From positions 1 to 30,182 of the forward strand of contig DKNF01000065.1 of NCBI GenBank assembly GCA_002470165.1: 30,182 bases of DNA. The letters are read 5' to 3'. The translations under genes and the position numbers were made by a program. The stretch is from Betaproteobacteria bacterium UBA7395. GTDB taxonomy: Bacteria; Pseudomonadota; Gammaproteobacteria; Burkholderiales; Rhodocyclaceae. The notes below the pieces were generated by a model. It had not been told where the DNA came from and did not search any database. It was given only the letters and a program-made list of their open reading frames with translations. Within the stretch, counting starts at the first letter, position 1. Every line of letters begins with the position of its first letter. Shown piece after piece: positions 8,549 to 17,900 of the stretch.

Positions 8549-8632
8549 GTGTGTTTCCTCCGCTTGTAAAAATTCTGGTGCATCGCCGCCAGTCTAACCC
8601 GAGACCCGGTCAAACAGACAAGTGCCCGGGGA

Positions 8633-9001
8633 TCAAACCAGCCACGCCCGCAAGCGAGCGGCCAGCGCCGTCCAGTCAACCGGCTTGGACAGATGACGGA
8701 GGCCCAGCCTTGAAGCAGCGTCGAAAAATGCCGCGTCCTCGCGCCCGCTCAACAACACGATTGGCAGTTCCGGCTCGCACCGCCGGATAGTCTCGGCAAG
8801 TCGCAAGCCGTCAATACCCGGCATTTCTACGTCAAGCACGACGATGTCGAAACTGCCGCCGGTGCCGTAAGCCGCCAGTGCCGCCTCGCCATCCGGAACA
8901 TAGCGCAAGGCGAACCCCGGCGCGGAGAGGACAACGCCGAACATCAGCCCCATGGTCGGATCGTCGTCCGCCGCCAGTACCCGACATACACGTTCGCTCA
9001 T
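8633..9001 (-). CDS. Single-domain response regulator (CheY-like receiver)
   Basis: A 122-residue stand-alone receiver domain with no output domain. Acidic pocket ADDDP is at residues 11-15, the phosphoacceptor Asp57 sits in [13 protein letters not shown], a Ser lies in VLLSGRED and the conserved Lys is in LSKPVDW. The start at 9001 gives [14 protein letters not shown]. The frame is open upstream inside the kinase gene, but that extension is not a domain. The ATG overlaps the kinase TGA by four bases (9001-8998). As the last gene of an HPt-kinase-receiver set it is a likely phosphate acceptor or sink, or it acts by protein contact. Confidence 0.88.
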   Translation of the reverse strand: MSERVCRVLAADDDPTMGLMFGVVLSAPGFALRYVPDGEAALAAYGTGGSFDIVVLDVEMPGIDGLRLAETIRRCEPELPIVLLSGREDAAFFDAASRLGLRHLSKPVDWTALAARLRAWLV

Positions 9002-11385
9002 GACGTCAGCCTCTTTTCCAACATCTCGTCCAGGGCCATGCGCACTGCCTCTTGTTCGGCGACGAATCCGGGGTGCAAGGCCATGACTTCTTCCTGCTTG
9101 CCTTCCTGGCACAAGGCCTCGATTTCCCGACACAAGCCGGCAAAACGCAGCGCCCCGACGTTGTAGCTGCTCGATTTCATCGCGTGACAGGCTCGTGCCA
9201 TGGCCGCCGCATCACCGGCAGACAGGGCGGATTCATAGTCGCTCCACAAACTTTCCATGCCCCGCAGATAAGCCTCGACCAGTTGGCGGATCAAGGCGCC
9301 GGCCCCATTCGGCGCCAGGGTACGCAATTGTTCGAAAACCCCCGGATCGAGTGCCTGACTCCCCGGCATGGCGGGCACCGACGCCGGCGCTGGCGTCAGC
9401 GGTGTCGCCACCAGCTTGCGACGTTCACGGGGCAGCCAGCGCTCGAGCACGGCGAGCATTTCCTCGCCCCGATAAGGTTTGGCCAGGTAGTCGTCCATCC
9501 CGGATGCCAGGCAACGTGCCCGGTCATCGCGCATGGCATTGGCCGTCAGCGCCACCACCGGCAGACGCGGCAGATCGCCCTGCGCTTCCCGGCGCCGCAG
9601 CTCTGCGCAGGCCGAGAAACCATCGACCACCGGCATCTGGCAATCCATCAGGACCAGATCGAAAGACTCGCGGGCCAGCAGATCGATGGCCTGCTGACCG
9701 TCGTTGACCACGACCACCTGCAGGCCCAGGTGTTCGAGGTGGGTACGCGCGACAATCTGGTTGCTTTCATTGTCCTCCGCCAGCAGCACCCGACCGCGCA
9801 GGACCGGCGTTGCCACATCCGTGTCGGTCGGCACATCAACCCGGCGCGCCGTCACTCCGCCCCCGGCATCCGGCAAATCGTCCGGCACCAGCCTTTCGAC
9901 AGTGGGGAGGCAGAGCTTCACGGTAAAGCACGAACCCACGCCGGGCATGCTGTCCACGGAAATCTCCCCCCCCATCATGTCAACCAGCCGCCGGCAGATG
10001 GCCAGACCAAGGCCGGTACCGCCAAAGCGCCGGCTGGTCGAGCCGTCGGCCTGGGCAAAGTGTTCGAAAATCCGCTCCCGCGCTTCCGGCGGGATGCCGA
10101 CGCCGGTATCCCGGACCCGCAACGCCATGCACTGGCAACCGGCCTCGGATGGCAGCAGCGCCAGACTGAGCACGATCTCTCCCCGATCGGTAAATTTCAC
10201 CGCGTTGTTGAGCAGATTGGCAACCACCTGGCGCAAACGCAGTGCATCGCCGCGCACATGCAATGCCTGGCCGGCCGGGACTTCGATCAGCAACGTCAGG
10301 CCCTTTTTGTGCGCCGGCTGAGAAAACAGTTCGACCGCCTCGTTGAGCAGGCGGACAAGATCGAAATCCTCTTCCTCCAGTTCGAAGTACCCGGATTCGA
10401 TCTTGGAAAAATCGAGCACGTCGTTGATGATTGCCAGCAAGTGCCGCCCGGAGCGATCGACCGCCTCGACGAACTGCCGCTGGGTCGGCGTCAGCCCTGT
10501 ATTCAGGAGCAGTTCTGTCATGCCCAGAACCCCGTTCATCGGGGTCCGGATTTCATGGCTCATGGTCGCTAGGAATTCACTCTTGGCCAGACTCCCCGCT
10601 TCGGCGATCTCTTTGGCCTGCCGCAACTCCCGGGTCCGCTGCTCGACGATCTGCTCAAGGTTACCGAGATGCGAAGCCAGCCAGTGATCACGCTCGCGTA
10701 TCTGCTCGACCATCTGGTTGAAACCTGCGCTCAGGCGCTCGAACTCGGCGATATCCGAATGTGCCGCCCGCGTTTCGAGGTGTCCGAGCGAAATCTCGGC
10801 CATGTTTTCGTTCAGCAGGTCCAGCGGACGCATGGCACGCTCGACCTGCCGGCGCTGCAGTCGCAGGATGACCCACAGGGCCAGCGCAAATTCGATCAGG
10901 ATCAACAGGGCATAACCCAGCATTTCCCGATGCAGGCGCCCCAGATCGAAACTGACCAGCATCCAGCCGCTGCCGGCAACCTTGCCGCGAACCAGAAAGT
11001 CGACGTAGCCGGGCTGCAGACGATAACCTTCTTCAAAAACCGGCGGCTTCCAGCCCGATACCGCGTAGCTGTCAGGGCGCAGATATTCGAAATAAATGCT
11101 TTGATCGTCTCGGTACAGGGTCAGCGAACGCAGATCGGGCAATGAATACAACATTTTCCTGAACACGGACACCCGTACCGGATCCTCGACTAGCACGCCC
11201 TTGCTCAGCATCTCTTCGAGCAGCGCGGTCCGCGCCCGACCTTCGTCGATCCGGTCCCGCAAATCCATACCGCCGGCGGTCAGCAGGATGATGGCCGAAA
11301 GAATAAGGAAAGCCGGCAGCAACACCTGCAGATTGACGCGGGCCAGATGCCGACCCAGCGGTGCCGGCTCGAACTGTTTCGTCAC
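8998..11385 (-). CDS. BarA-like hybrid sensor histidine kinase (HAMP-HisKA-HATPase-REC-HPt)
   Basis: A 795-residue membrane sensor. It has an N-terminal transmembrane helix (about 20-40), a periplasmic sensor region (40-155), a second helix (156-176), a HAMP-like linker and a coiled coil (about 235-265). The kinase part has H-box [11 protein letters not shown] with His277, N-box LLNNAVKF, and G-boxes DTGVGIP and [10 protein letters not shown] receiver follows with LVLMDCQMP (Asp581), then a C-terminal HPt domain with His734 in ACHAMKSSS. This full phosphorelay order is that of BarA/ArcB-type tripartite kinases. It overlaps the upstream HPt gene and the downstream receiver gene by four bases each. 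The signal is unknown; the sensor region looks like a small periplasmic fold, possibly double-CACHE-like, which I cannot confirm. Confidence 0.92.
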   Translation of the reverse strand: MTKQFEPAPLGRHLARVNLQVLLPAFLILSAIILLTAGGMDLRDRIDEGRARTALLEEMLSKGVLVEDPVRVSVFRKMLYSLPDLRSLTLYRDDQSIYFEYLRPDSYAVSGWKPPVFEEGYRLQPGYVDFLVRGKVAGSGWMLVSFDLGRLHREMLGYALLILIEFALALWVILRLQRRQVERAMRPLDLLNENMAEISLGHLETRAAHSDIAEFERLSAGFNQMVEQIRERDHWLASHLGNLEQIVEQRTRELRQAKEIAEAGSLAKSEFLATMSHEIRTPMNGVLGMTELLLNTGLTPTQRQFVEAVDRSGRHLLAIINDVLDFSKIESGYFELEEEDFDLVRLLNEAVELFSQPAHKKGLTLLIEVPAGQALHVRGDALRLRQVVANLLNNAVKFTDRGEIVLSLALLPSEAGCQCMALRVRDTGVGIPPEARERIFEHFAQADGSTSRRFGGTGLGLAICRRLVDMMGGEISVDSMPGVGSCFTVKLCLPTVERLVPDDLPDAGGGVTARRVDVPTDTDVATPVLRGRVLLAEDNESNQIVARTHLEHLGLQVVVVNDGQQAIDLLARESFDLVLMDCQMPVVDGFSACAELRRREAQGDLPRLPVVALTANAMRDDRARCLASGMDDYLAKPYRGEEMLAVLERWLPRERRKLVATPLTPAPASVPAMPGSQALDPGVFEQLRTLAPNGAGALIRQLVEAYLRGMESLWSDYESALSAGDAAAMARACHAMKSSSYNVGALRFAGLCREIEALCQEGKQEEVMALHPGFVAEQEAVRMALDEMLEKRLTS

Positions 11386-11774
11386 GACTGCCCCGGCAAC
11401 TCACAACCCGCTTCCCGCCAGGCTGCATCGGCACTTTTCCACGCCTCCGAGAAGGCAGCCGCAAGATCGGCGCGCAGCTCGACGGGAATATCCACATCCT
11501 CGCCGGCAATTCGCTGCAGCAGCAACTTTTCCAGGCGCTCGGCCAGCGCGGAAAGCCGCATCGCACCGACATTCGCCGCCGCACTCCGGATCGCATGCAC
11601 ACACCGACGCTCGGCTTGATCGTTGCCATGTACATCAAGCCAGGCATTTTCCCATCCTGAAAAATGATGAACAAAAAAGCCGACCGCCTGCCACCACAAC
11701 TCGGGACGATCCAGCATGCGCGCTACGGCGTCCCTCACATCGAAGCCTTCCAGTTCCTGAGGTATCAGCATCAT
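11382..11774 (-). CDS. Stand-alone histidine phosphotransfer (HPt) protein
   Basis: A 130-residue helical protein. [24 protein letters not shown] (residues 59-82) matches the HPt motif HxxKSxxxxxGAxxL, with His60 as phosphorylation site; the usual Lys is Arg here. It would pass phosphate between receivers. The operon's kinase already has an HPt domain, so this is a second one and could feed another receiver such as the divergent OmpR-type regulator. It ends in a four-base overlap with the kinase gene. No strong Shine-Dalgarno is seen; ATGs at 11774 and 11771 are both possible. Confidence 0.8.
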   Translation of the reverse strand: MMLIPQELEGFDVRDAVARMLDRPELWWQAVGFFVHHFSGWENAWLDVHGNDQAERRCVHAIRSAAANVGAMRLSALAERLEKLLLQRIAGEDVDIPVELRADLAAAFSEAWKSADAAWREAGCELPGQS

Positions 11775-11846
11775 GGACTTAGCACCGCCAGCCGTTTAAG
11801 AGAGGATCATTTTCCCTCGCCGGCAAAAAACTTGGTTGAAAAAAGG

Positions 11847-11867
11847 TAAAACCCCCGAACGCCGGGG
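11847..11867 (-). terminator. Minus-strand intrinsic terminator/attenuator-like hairpin upstream of the HPt operon
   Basis: On the minus strand CCCCG (11867-11863) and CGGGG (11857-11853) form a stem with a five-base loop, followed by GTTTTACC and then a run of T (around 11845-11840). It lies in the 183-base divergent spacer between the HPt gene and the OmpR-type gene, so no known minus-strand gene ends there. It could attenuate transcription entering the HPt operon from a promoter nearer 11900. The structure is seen; the role is inference. Confidence 0.4.
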
Positions 11868-11957
11868 CTTGCCTCCTCTCGTCCATTGAACAACGGCCTG
11901 CGCACTTCCTTTTACAATGCATTACAATCATTTCCATCGAGCATCTTTACCCCTCCC

Positions 11958-12668
11958 ATGAATCAGACCGCACTGATCGTAGAAGATGACCCCGGCACCC
12001 GCCATGTTGTCAGCGCCACCCTTGGTACAGTGGGGATCGGCAGCATTTTCGCCGAAAATGGCGCCGCCATGTGGCAACAGCTCGATCAAAACCCCGACGT
12101 GGTGATCCTCGACCTGAGCCTCCCCGACGCGGACGGACTCGAACTCCTCAGGCAGCTGCGCCAGCACTCCGAGATACCGGTTCTGATTCATTCGACGCGC
12201 TCCGACGAAATCGAGCGCATCATCGGTATCGAGATCGGCGCTGACGATTTCCTGCCCAAGCCTTGCAACATGCGCGAACTGCTCGCCCGTACCCGTGCGC
12301 TGCTCCGACGCAGCCAGCTACGTAGTCAGACGGCGGTTTCGCGGGCAGATTTCAAGCGTATGCGTTTCGGGCACTGGACGCTGGACACCGCTGCCCGGGA
12401 ACTGCTGAACGGCAACGGCGAACCCGTATCGATCGGCGTTTCCGGTTTTTCCCTGCTGATGGCATTTCTTGAGCACCCGTTCGAACCCCTGTCCCGGGAA
12501 TGCCTCTCCCGCGTCCTCAAACGCGAGTACATCCCTTACGACCGGATCATCGACGTCCATGTCAGTCAAATCCGGCGCATTCTGGGCAAACAGGCCGACG
12601 GCAGCAGCTTCATCAAGACCTTGCGCTCGCAAGGCTATGTGTTTGTCTCCCAGGTCGATCTAACCTGA
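11958..12668 (+). CDS. OmpR/PhoB-type response regulator
   Basis: A 236-residue two-domain regulator. The receiver covers residues 1-120 (LIVEDDPGTR acidic pocket, Asp52 in VILDLSLPDADG, Thr/Ser in IHSTRSDE, Lys in FLPKPCN). A C-terminal winged helix (about 135-235) carries RIIDVHVSQIRRIL and FIKTLRSQGYVFV, the recognition-helix and wing signatures of the OmpR family. The ATG at 11958 starts right at the receiver; an in-frame TTG at 11886 would add 24 unrelated residues and is not favoured. It has no kinase partner on its own strand and faces the HPt/kinase operon head to head, so it may be one output of that phosphorelay. It ends at a strong terminator. Confidence 0.9.
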   Translation: MNQTALIVEDDPGTRHVVSATLGTVGIGSIFAENGAAMWQQLDQNPDVVILDLSLPDADGLELLRQLRQHSEIPVLIHSTRSDEIERIIGIEIGADDFLPKPCNMRELLARTRALLRRSQLRSQTAVSRADFKRMRFGHWTLDTAARELLNGNGEPVSIGVSGFSLLMAFLEHPFEPLSRECLSRVLKREYIPYDRIIDVHVSQIRRILGKQADGSSFIKTLRSQGYVFVSQVDLT

Positions 12669-12680
12669 CACCCTGAATAA

Positions 12681-12713
12681 AAAACCCCCGGGAAACTTAT
12701 CCCCGGGGGTTTT
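12681..12713 (+). terminator. Strong bidirectional intrinsic terminator
   Basis: AAAACCCCCGGG (12681-12692) pairs with CCCGGGGGTTTT (12702-12713) over 12 bases around a nine-base loop, ending in a T tract, 12 bases after the regulator stop. The A/T flanks are symmetric, so it can also stop minus-strand transcription leaving the TolC-family gene. Confidence 0.88.
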
Positions 12714-12721
12714 ATTTCCAA

Positions 12722-12741
12722 CGCGGGGACTCAGCCCCGCG
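12722..12741. terminator. Second hairpin between convergent genes
   Basis: CGCGGGG (12722-12728) pairs with CCCCGCG (12735-12741) around a six-base loop, followed on the plus strand by GGTTTT. It sits directly after the TolC-family stop codon. Together with the preceding stem-loop it isolates the regulator from the adhesin operon. Confidence 0.65.
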
Positions 12742-12746
12742 GGTTT

Positions 12747-14618
12747 TCAGCGTGCCAGTCGATGGCAACCGCCGACAGTATTACCCACGCAAGGGGTGGA
12801 GCTTTCGCGGTTGATCAACCACTTGCCATCGACCTTGATCATCTCAAGCGTCTTCATGACACGGTCGTTGAAGATGTTCGAGCGATAGGTCTGCTCAAAC
12901 TCGGCAAAGGCCCGTTCCTCGCCATCCATACGTACCTGGAGCTTGTCGACGGTGACCGAGATGCGCTCGCGCGGCGAGATCCGGGCGCGACGCAACTGGT
13001 CCCAGTCCTCGCGGGAAAGACCGCCATCCGGCGTGAAGGTCGGCGCATAGAAACCGGTGTAGGCCGAGTAATCCTTTGCCGACCAGGCCTCAGCCCAGGA
13101 ACGTACCCGATTTTCGATATCGCCAACGGCTGTCTGCGGCACCAGTTCCTGCGGGGCCTGCGCCACCACCGGCGAACGCGGCGCGGTCATCATCTCGCGA
13201 GCCTTGGCATCGAGCGCATCGCGCGACGAGGCTTGCTGGGTGACGGCATCGGTCGGGCACAGCGAGGCCGCATCGACTTCGGCCAGTTCGCCAGCGGTCG
13301 GTGTATGGGTATCAAGCTTCTGCAGCCCCATGAATTCCAGCAGCGACCCCATGCCGGCGTAGGTGCGCAGATAGGCCAGCGTCAGGTCGGTATCGGCATT
13401 GACTGCCGCACGCCGCGCCGACAGCAATTCGTTCTCGGTATCCAGCAAGTCGAGCAAGGTGCGTTGGCCGACATTGAACTGGTCACGATAGGCATTGCGC
13501 GTCTTTTCCAGCAAGGCGACCTGGGTTGCCAGGTAGTTGGACTGTTCCTTCAGTCGCAGCACGTCGTTGTACGCGATCAGCAACGTTTGGCGCGTGTCGC
13601 GACAGGCCTTTTCACGCATTTCCACGGCCATGTGCTTGCGCTCCATGAACTGACGCTCACGCGCCCGATCCGAACCGCCGTTGAACAGGTTCCAGCTGAA
13701 CACCACCTCGGCCACGTTGTAATCGCGGTCGCCGCTGACACCCTGATAGTTGGAGGTGCTCTCGGTTCTGGCCCGCAGATCCACTCGGGGCGAGTAGGCC
13801 GAACGCTTGGCGGCGATGTCGTGCTGGGCGGCTTCGATATTCTCGATCGCCGCATGCAGCGTCGGATTGCGCTTGTGCAGGATGTCCAGTGCCGCCTTCG
13901 GGCTGGCCGGCAGTGCACTACCGACCAGGCTGGGCGGAACGATCACGTCGGGCGGCATGTTGCCGACCAGACGCTGATAGCGCGCGGATACATCATGCAG
14001 GTTGGCGGTTTCCGTGGTCAGGTTGACTTCGGCCAGGGCCAGACGGCTGCCCGCCTGTTCCAGATCGACGCGACGCCCGACGCCCGACGCCGTACGCGCC
14101 TTCAACTGCTCATGCGTGGCCTTGTGGCGGATGTAGTTGTCTTCGGCGAGATCGACCAGGAAACGGTAGCGCAGCACATCGAGATAGGCGCGGCTGGCTT
14201 CCAGGGCGACATTCTCGGAGGCTTCCAGCAGTTCGTAGTAACGGACCAGACGCGCCTTGTCGAGTTTGCGAACCTCGCTGCGCGTGGCAAACCCGTCGAA
14301 CACCATCTGGTTCAGGGTCAGTGCGTAACCGCGCCGGGTATAGTCGTCCTTGACGTTCGTCGGCGGGGTCTTCAGGCTCTCGCGGCCGGTACCGGCCGTC
14401 AGGTCAACCCGCGGAAAATAACCGCCGCGTGCCACCCCGATTTCCTCGTCGGCCGCCTTGTAGTTACGCCACTTGGTCGTCACTTCCGGGCTCTTCAGCA
14501 CCGCTTGCTGGGCAATCTCGCGCAGGGCGTCGTGCACTTGTTGCGTACCGGCTTCCTGAGCGTGCGCGACGTTGGCAAACAGGCTGCCGATCAGGAAAGG
14601 GAGGATGGCCATTTTCAT
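12747..14618 (-). CDS. TolC-family outer membrane protein with C-terminal NTF2-like domain
   Basis: A 623-residue protein. Signal peptide MKMAILPFLIGSLFANVAHA precedes about 420 residues of TolC-type helical repeats (RNYKAADEEIGVARGGYFPRVDL and, in the second repeat, HDIAAKRSAYSPRVDLRAR, with NLFNGG strands). A linker follows, and residues 501-610 form an NTF2/SnoaL-like fold: IENRVRSWAEAWSAKDYSAY, FYAPTF, REDWDQLRRARI, FEQTYRS, WLINRES. TolC proteins are usually about 450 residues, so this is a fusion or long variant. It is the third gene after the adhesin and HTH genes, three bases from the latter, and is the likely outer membrane channel (LapE/AggA role) for the adhesin. The NTF2-like tail would be periplasmic and could bind peptidoglycan or partner proteins; this is inference. 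Confidence 0.9.
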   Translation of the reverse strand: MKMAILPFLIGSLFANVAHAQEAGTQQVHDALREIAQQAVLKSPEVTTKWRNYKAADEEIGVARGGYFPRVDLTAGTGRESLKTPPTNVKDDYTRRGYALTLNQMVFDGFATRSEVRKLDKARLVRYYELLEASENVALEASRAYLDVLRYRFLVDLAEDNYIRHKATHEQLKARTASGVGRRVDLEQAGSRLALAEVNLTTETANLHDVSARYQRLVGNMPPDVIVPPSLVGSALPASPKAALDILHKRNPTLHAAIENIEAAQHDIAAKRSAYSPRVDLRARTESTSNYQGVSGDRDYNVAEVVFSWNLFNGGSDRARERQFMERKHMAVEMREKACRDTRQTLLIAYNDVLRLKEQSNYLATQVALLEKTRNAYRDQFNVGQRTLLDLLDTENELLSARRAAVNADTDLTLAYLRTYAGMGSLLEFMGLQKLDTHTPTAGELAEVDAASLCPTDAVTQQASSRDALDAKAREMMTAPRSPVVAQAPQELVPQTAVGDIENRVRSWAEAWSAKDYSAYTGFYAPTFTPDGGLSREDWDQLRRARISPRERISVTVDKLQVRMDGEERAFAEFEQTYRSNIFNDRVMKTLEMIKVDGKWLINRESSTPCVGNTVGGCHRLAR

Positions 14619-14621
14619 GAT

Positions 14622-14936
14622 TCAGGCGGCTCCCATGTGCAGCGAAGCAGACGGTTTGGCGCGACGGATGCGCGGCTTGCCAGAAATATCCTGCAGGGTT
14701 TCCACGGATTTCCCGTTACGCAGTTCCTTGAGCAGGCGTTCGGCGCCCTTGGTCTCGCCGTAGGCAAGATGGATCAGCAGCAAGACCTGTTTGGGAATGG
14801 TTCGCCCCGTTTCATAGCGTGATCCCCCGGACTGGGTGACCAGAATGCGTTTCCAGAAGTCGGACTGTTTCATCCCCATGCGATCGCGAAGGTCGCGGAT
14901 GTCCTGGCCGGTGGTGCAGATCAGTACTTTGTCCAT
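14622..14936 (-). CDS. Small helix-turn-helix (XRE-like) protein
   Basis: A 104-residue cytoplasmic protein. Residues 10-60 look like a lambda-repressor-type HTH: DIRDLRDRMGMKQSDFWKRI, then SGGSRYETGRTIPKQV where 'S..E.GR..P' is the typical recognition-helix and following segment. The C-terminus is basic (KPRIRRAK). The start at 14936 is set by GGGAG upstream. It sits 25 bases after the adhesin gene and three bases before the TolC-family gene on the same strand, so it is probably cotranscribed with them and may autoregulate adhesin production. No target site was identified. Confidence 0.8.
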   Translation of the reverse strand: MDKVLICTTGQDIRDLRDRMGMKQSDFWKRILVTQSGGSRYETGRTIPKQVLLLIHLAYGETKGAERLLKELRNGKSVETLQDISGKPRIRRAKPSASLHMGAA

Positions 14937-14961
14937 GCTGTTTCTCCCTTGTGAAGATGGC

Positions 14962-17900
14962 TTAATCGACCAGCAGTTTTCCCTGCTGGAGCAAGTTCTG
15001 GATGATTTGGCTATTACCGGTGAATTGACCGCCTTCACTGAAATCGACGCCCTCGATGACGATTTGCTGCGTGACCGCGGCCCCATTGCCGAGAGGGTTG
15101 ATATGGATGGTCGTGCCGCTGGCGCTGGTTTCGAAATGCAGGTATTGCGTCAGATTGCCGGGCGCGAAACCGTCGTGGTACTCGCCTTGCAGCAGATCCC
15201 GCAGATCGATGATGTCGCCGCCAGCACCAACCGGTGCGTGCAGGTTGAAATCCATGATCCGGTCGATGGCGGGTGTGTCTACCGTGCCCTGGTCACCGAA
15301 TTCCCAGCGGAAAACATCGCTGCCATCGCCGCCCCAGAGCAGGTCGTTGCCCTTGCCGCCGATCAGCAGATCGTTGCCGTTGCCAGCGTGAAGCGCGTCG
15401 TCACCGGCGCCACCTCGCAATAGGTCGCTGCCATCGCTGCCGATGAGTACATCGTTACCGTCATGGCCGTAGAGGCGGCTGCCTTCCTGGGTGGCGGTCA
15501 GCGTGTCGTCCTGTGACGAGCCTTCGATGATCCGTCCGTTCTGATCCGGGGTGCTGAGCAGACCGACTTCTGCCAGCGAACCGACGCTGCTGGTGCTGCT
15601 CAGTCCATTGCTGTCGGTGGCGGTGATGCTGGTGGCGCTGAGAACGCTGACGTCGAGCAGCGACTGCTCGTAATGCACGGTGCCGAGAAGCTCGTTCAAT
15701 GCCAGGTTGTCGATGGTGCCACCATCCTTGGCCGTGATGACCAGGGTCGAACTGGGCAGGATCAGACCGAGCAGACCCGGATTGTTGATGATCGCGAGAT
15801 TCAGCCCCAGTTCGTCGGCCAGCGCATGCGAGGCCTTCAGGTGGTAGGGGCCGAGGTTGATCAGCGAGCGGTAGGAGATTTCCAGCTTGGCGATATTGTT
15901 GTTGGCATCGACGGCGGTAAACCGCGTGCGTGTTCCCAGATCGATCAGGTCAAGCGCATCGAGCCCGATGATGCCGAGCAGGTTGTTGCTGGTTTCGATG
16001 CCGGTGACCGGGGCGACATTGACGGTCGATGGTGTGCCGGTGCCGATGAACTGCAACGAGCCGGTGGCCTGGTCGCCATCGTTGTCGACCAGGGTGAATT
16101 CGACCTGGGTCGTGCTGCCGCGAGGCGGTGCTTCGGCGACGTGGTATTGATAGCTGCCATCGCAAAGGCCGATGCGGATGGTTTCGCCGGCGGTGGTCTG
16201 CACGGTCAGTGTCCGGGCGACCGGGTCGAATTGATAGCCGCTGACCGTCGCCGAAGTGCCGCTGACGGCGATGGTGTTGGCCTGGGCGTCATAGGCAAAG
16301 AGGTAACCGCCGATGGCGAGCGCGGCGACATGTCCGCCGTCCGCACCGAAGCCTCCCAGGCTGCCGCTGAGCGTGGTCGGGCCGCTGACTGTCGCCGCGA
16401 AGACGCAGGCCATTTCGTTGAAATCGCCAATCCAGTAGCCGTTCAGGTCGGATTCTGCCTGACCGTCCCAGGCAATCGGGTTGAGCTGGTTGGGGATGAT
16501 GATGGAACGTGGCCCGACACCGATGGCCTGCGAGGTCATGTCGTTGTCGTTGAGGAACTGGCGCCAGGCGCATTCCTCGTCCCGGTCGATGCCGTCGCCG
16601 AGGAAGGGGTCGAACTGTCCCGGATAGTTGAAGGGATGTCCGCTGCTGTCGATGGTCGGTTCGCCATCGGAGAAGAAGTACGAGACATTCTGCCCGCCGG
16701 CGATTTTGCCGTCGCTGGTAAACGCCTGCTGGGCTGTGGCCAGGGCGGCGTCGTAGTTCGAAGCTTCATTCCCGGCTTCCAGGCCGGCGAGCAGCAGGCG
16801 TGCCTCGTCGATGGTCAGCCAGCGTTCGCCCAGTGCATGTCCGTCGTTACCGAAGACCACCAGACGAACCTTGACGTCGCCCAGCGCGTCGTAGCGGTCG
16901 AGCAGGTCGCGGATGGCGATCTTGGCCAGATCCAGTCGGCTCAATTCCTGGCCGGCCAGGTCCTTGACGCCGGTGCGCTGATTCATGCTGGCGGAGAGGT
17001 CGAGCATGATCATCAGGTTGGTATCGACACCGTCGCCATCGCCGATCCGGATCGCCTGGTTGTTGGCCAGCGGCGCGTCGTCCTCGATGTGCACCGTCAG
17101 GCTGGCTTCGGTTTGCTGGCTGCCGTCGTTTGCCCGGATCGTGAATTGCAGGCTTTCGATGTTTTCACCGTTGCCGCTTGGGTGATCGATGGGTTTCAGC
17201 AGGCGGACTTCATAATTTCCCTGGCTGTCGATCCTGGCGCAGATGACTTCCGGACCGAGCGCGCCGGCACGACCGACGAGCGGGGAGTCTTCAGTTCCCG
17301 CCCCCGACCAGACAATCTGGACGCCACCGGAATAGAGCGCCTGGCTCGGCGGGGCAAGGCACAGGGATAGCGCGGCGTTGCCGTTGACGATGCCGATGGT
17401 GCCGCTGGCAGTCGGTTCATCGGTGTTGTCGTGCGGATTGCCCTCGCGGTCCGGAATGGCGTGGCGCAAGCCTTCTTCCGAGACACTGACTTCGGCATCG
17501 ACAATGATCAGGTTGGTCCAGAAAAGCGCTTGCGCTTCGCCGCGTGGCGTCGTGTTACCGGCCGGATCGCGGATTTCAGCCTCGACGGTAATCGTGGTGC
17601 CGTGCGCCTGGGGCGGGAAATGGGTGGTGACGAAGCCGGCTTGCTTGTCGGTGGCGGTGATCTGGATTTCCCGGGTCAGTTGGCCGGAAGTGACGACAAC
17701 GATGTCGCCGATATCCACCTTGTCGCCATCGAAGCGAACCTGAACGTCCACTTCGCCGTTCAGTTCGGCAGCGCTGATCCGGCCGTCACCGTTTGCATCC
17801 TCGGTGATTTCGACCAGTGGGGCATTGCCTCCGTTGGGCGCCAGGGTGTCGATGGTGGCGCCGGCATGTCCGATCTTGCCAAGATTGCCGGCCGGGTCGC

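Noticed and set aside
11886..11957. TTG start giving the OmpR-type regulator 24 more residues
   Set aside because: The extension does not belong to the receiver fold, which starts exactly at the ATG at 11958.
12762..14822. Long plus-strand open frame of 686 codons opposite the TolC-NTF2 gene
   Set aside because: Composition is typical of antisense frames in GC-rich genes, with no domain or ribosome binding site; the minus-strand protein is clearly real.
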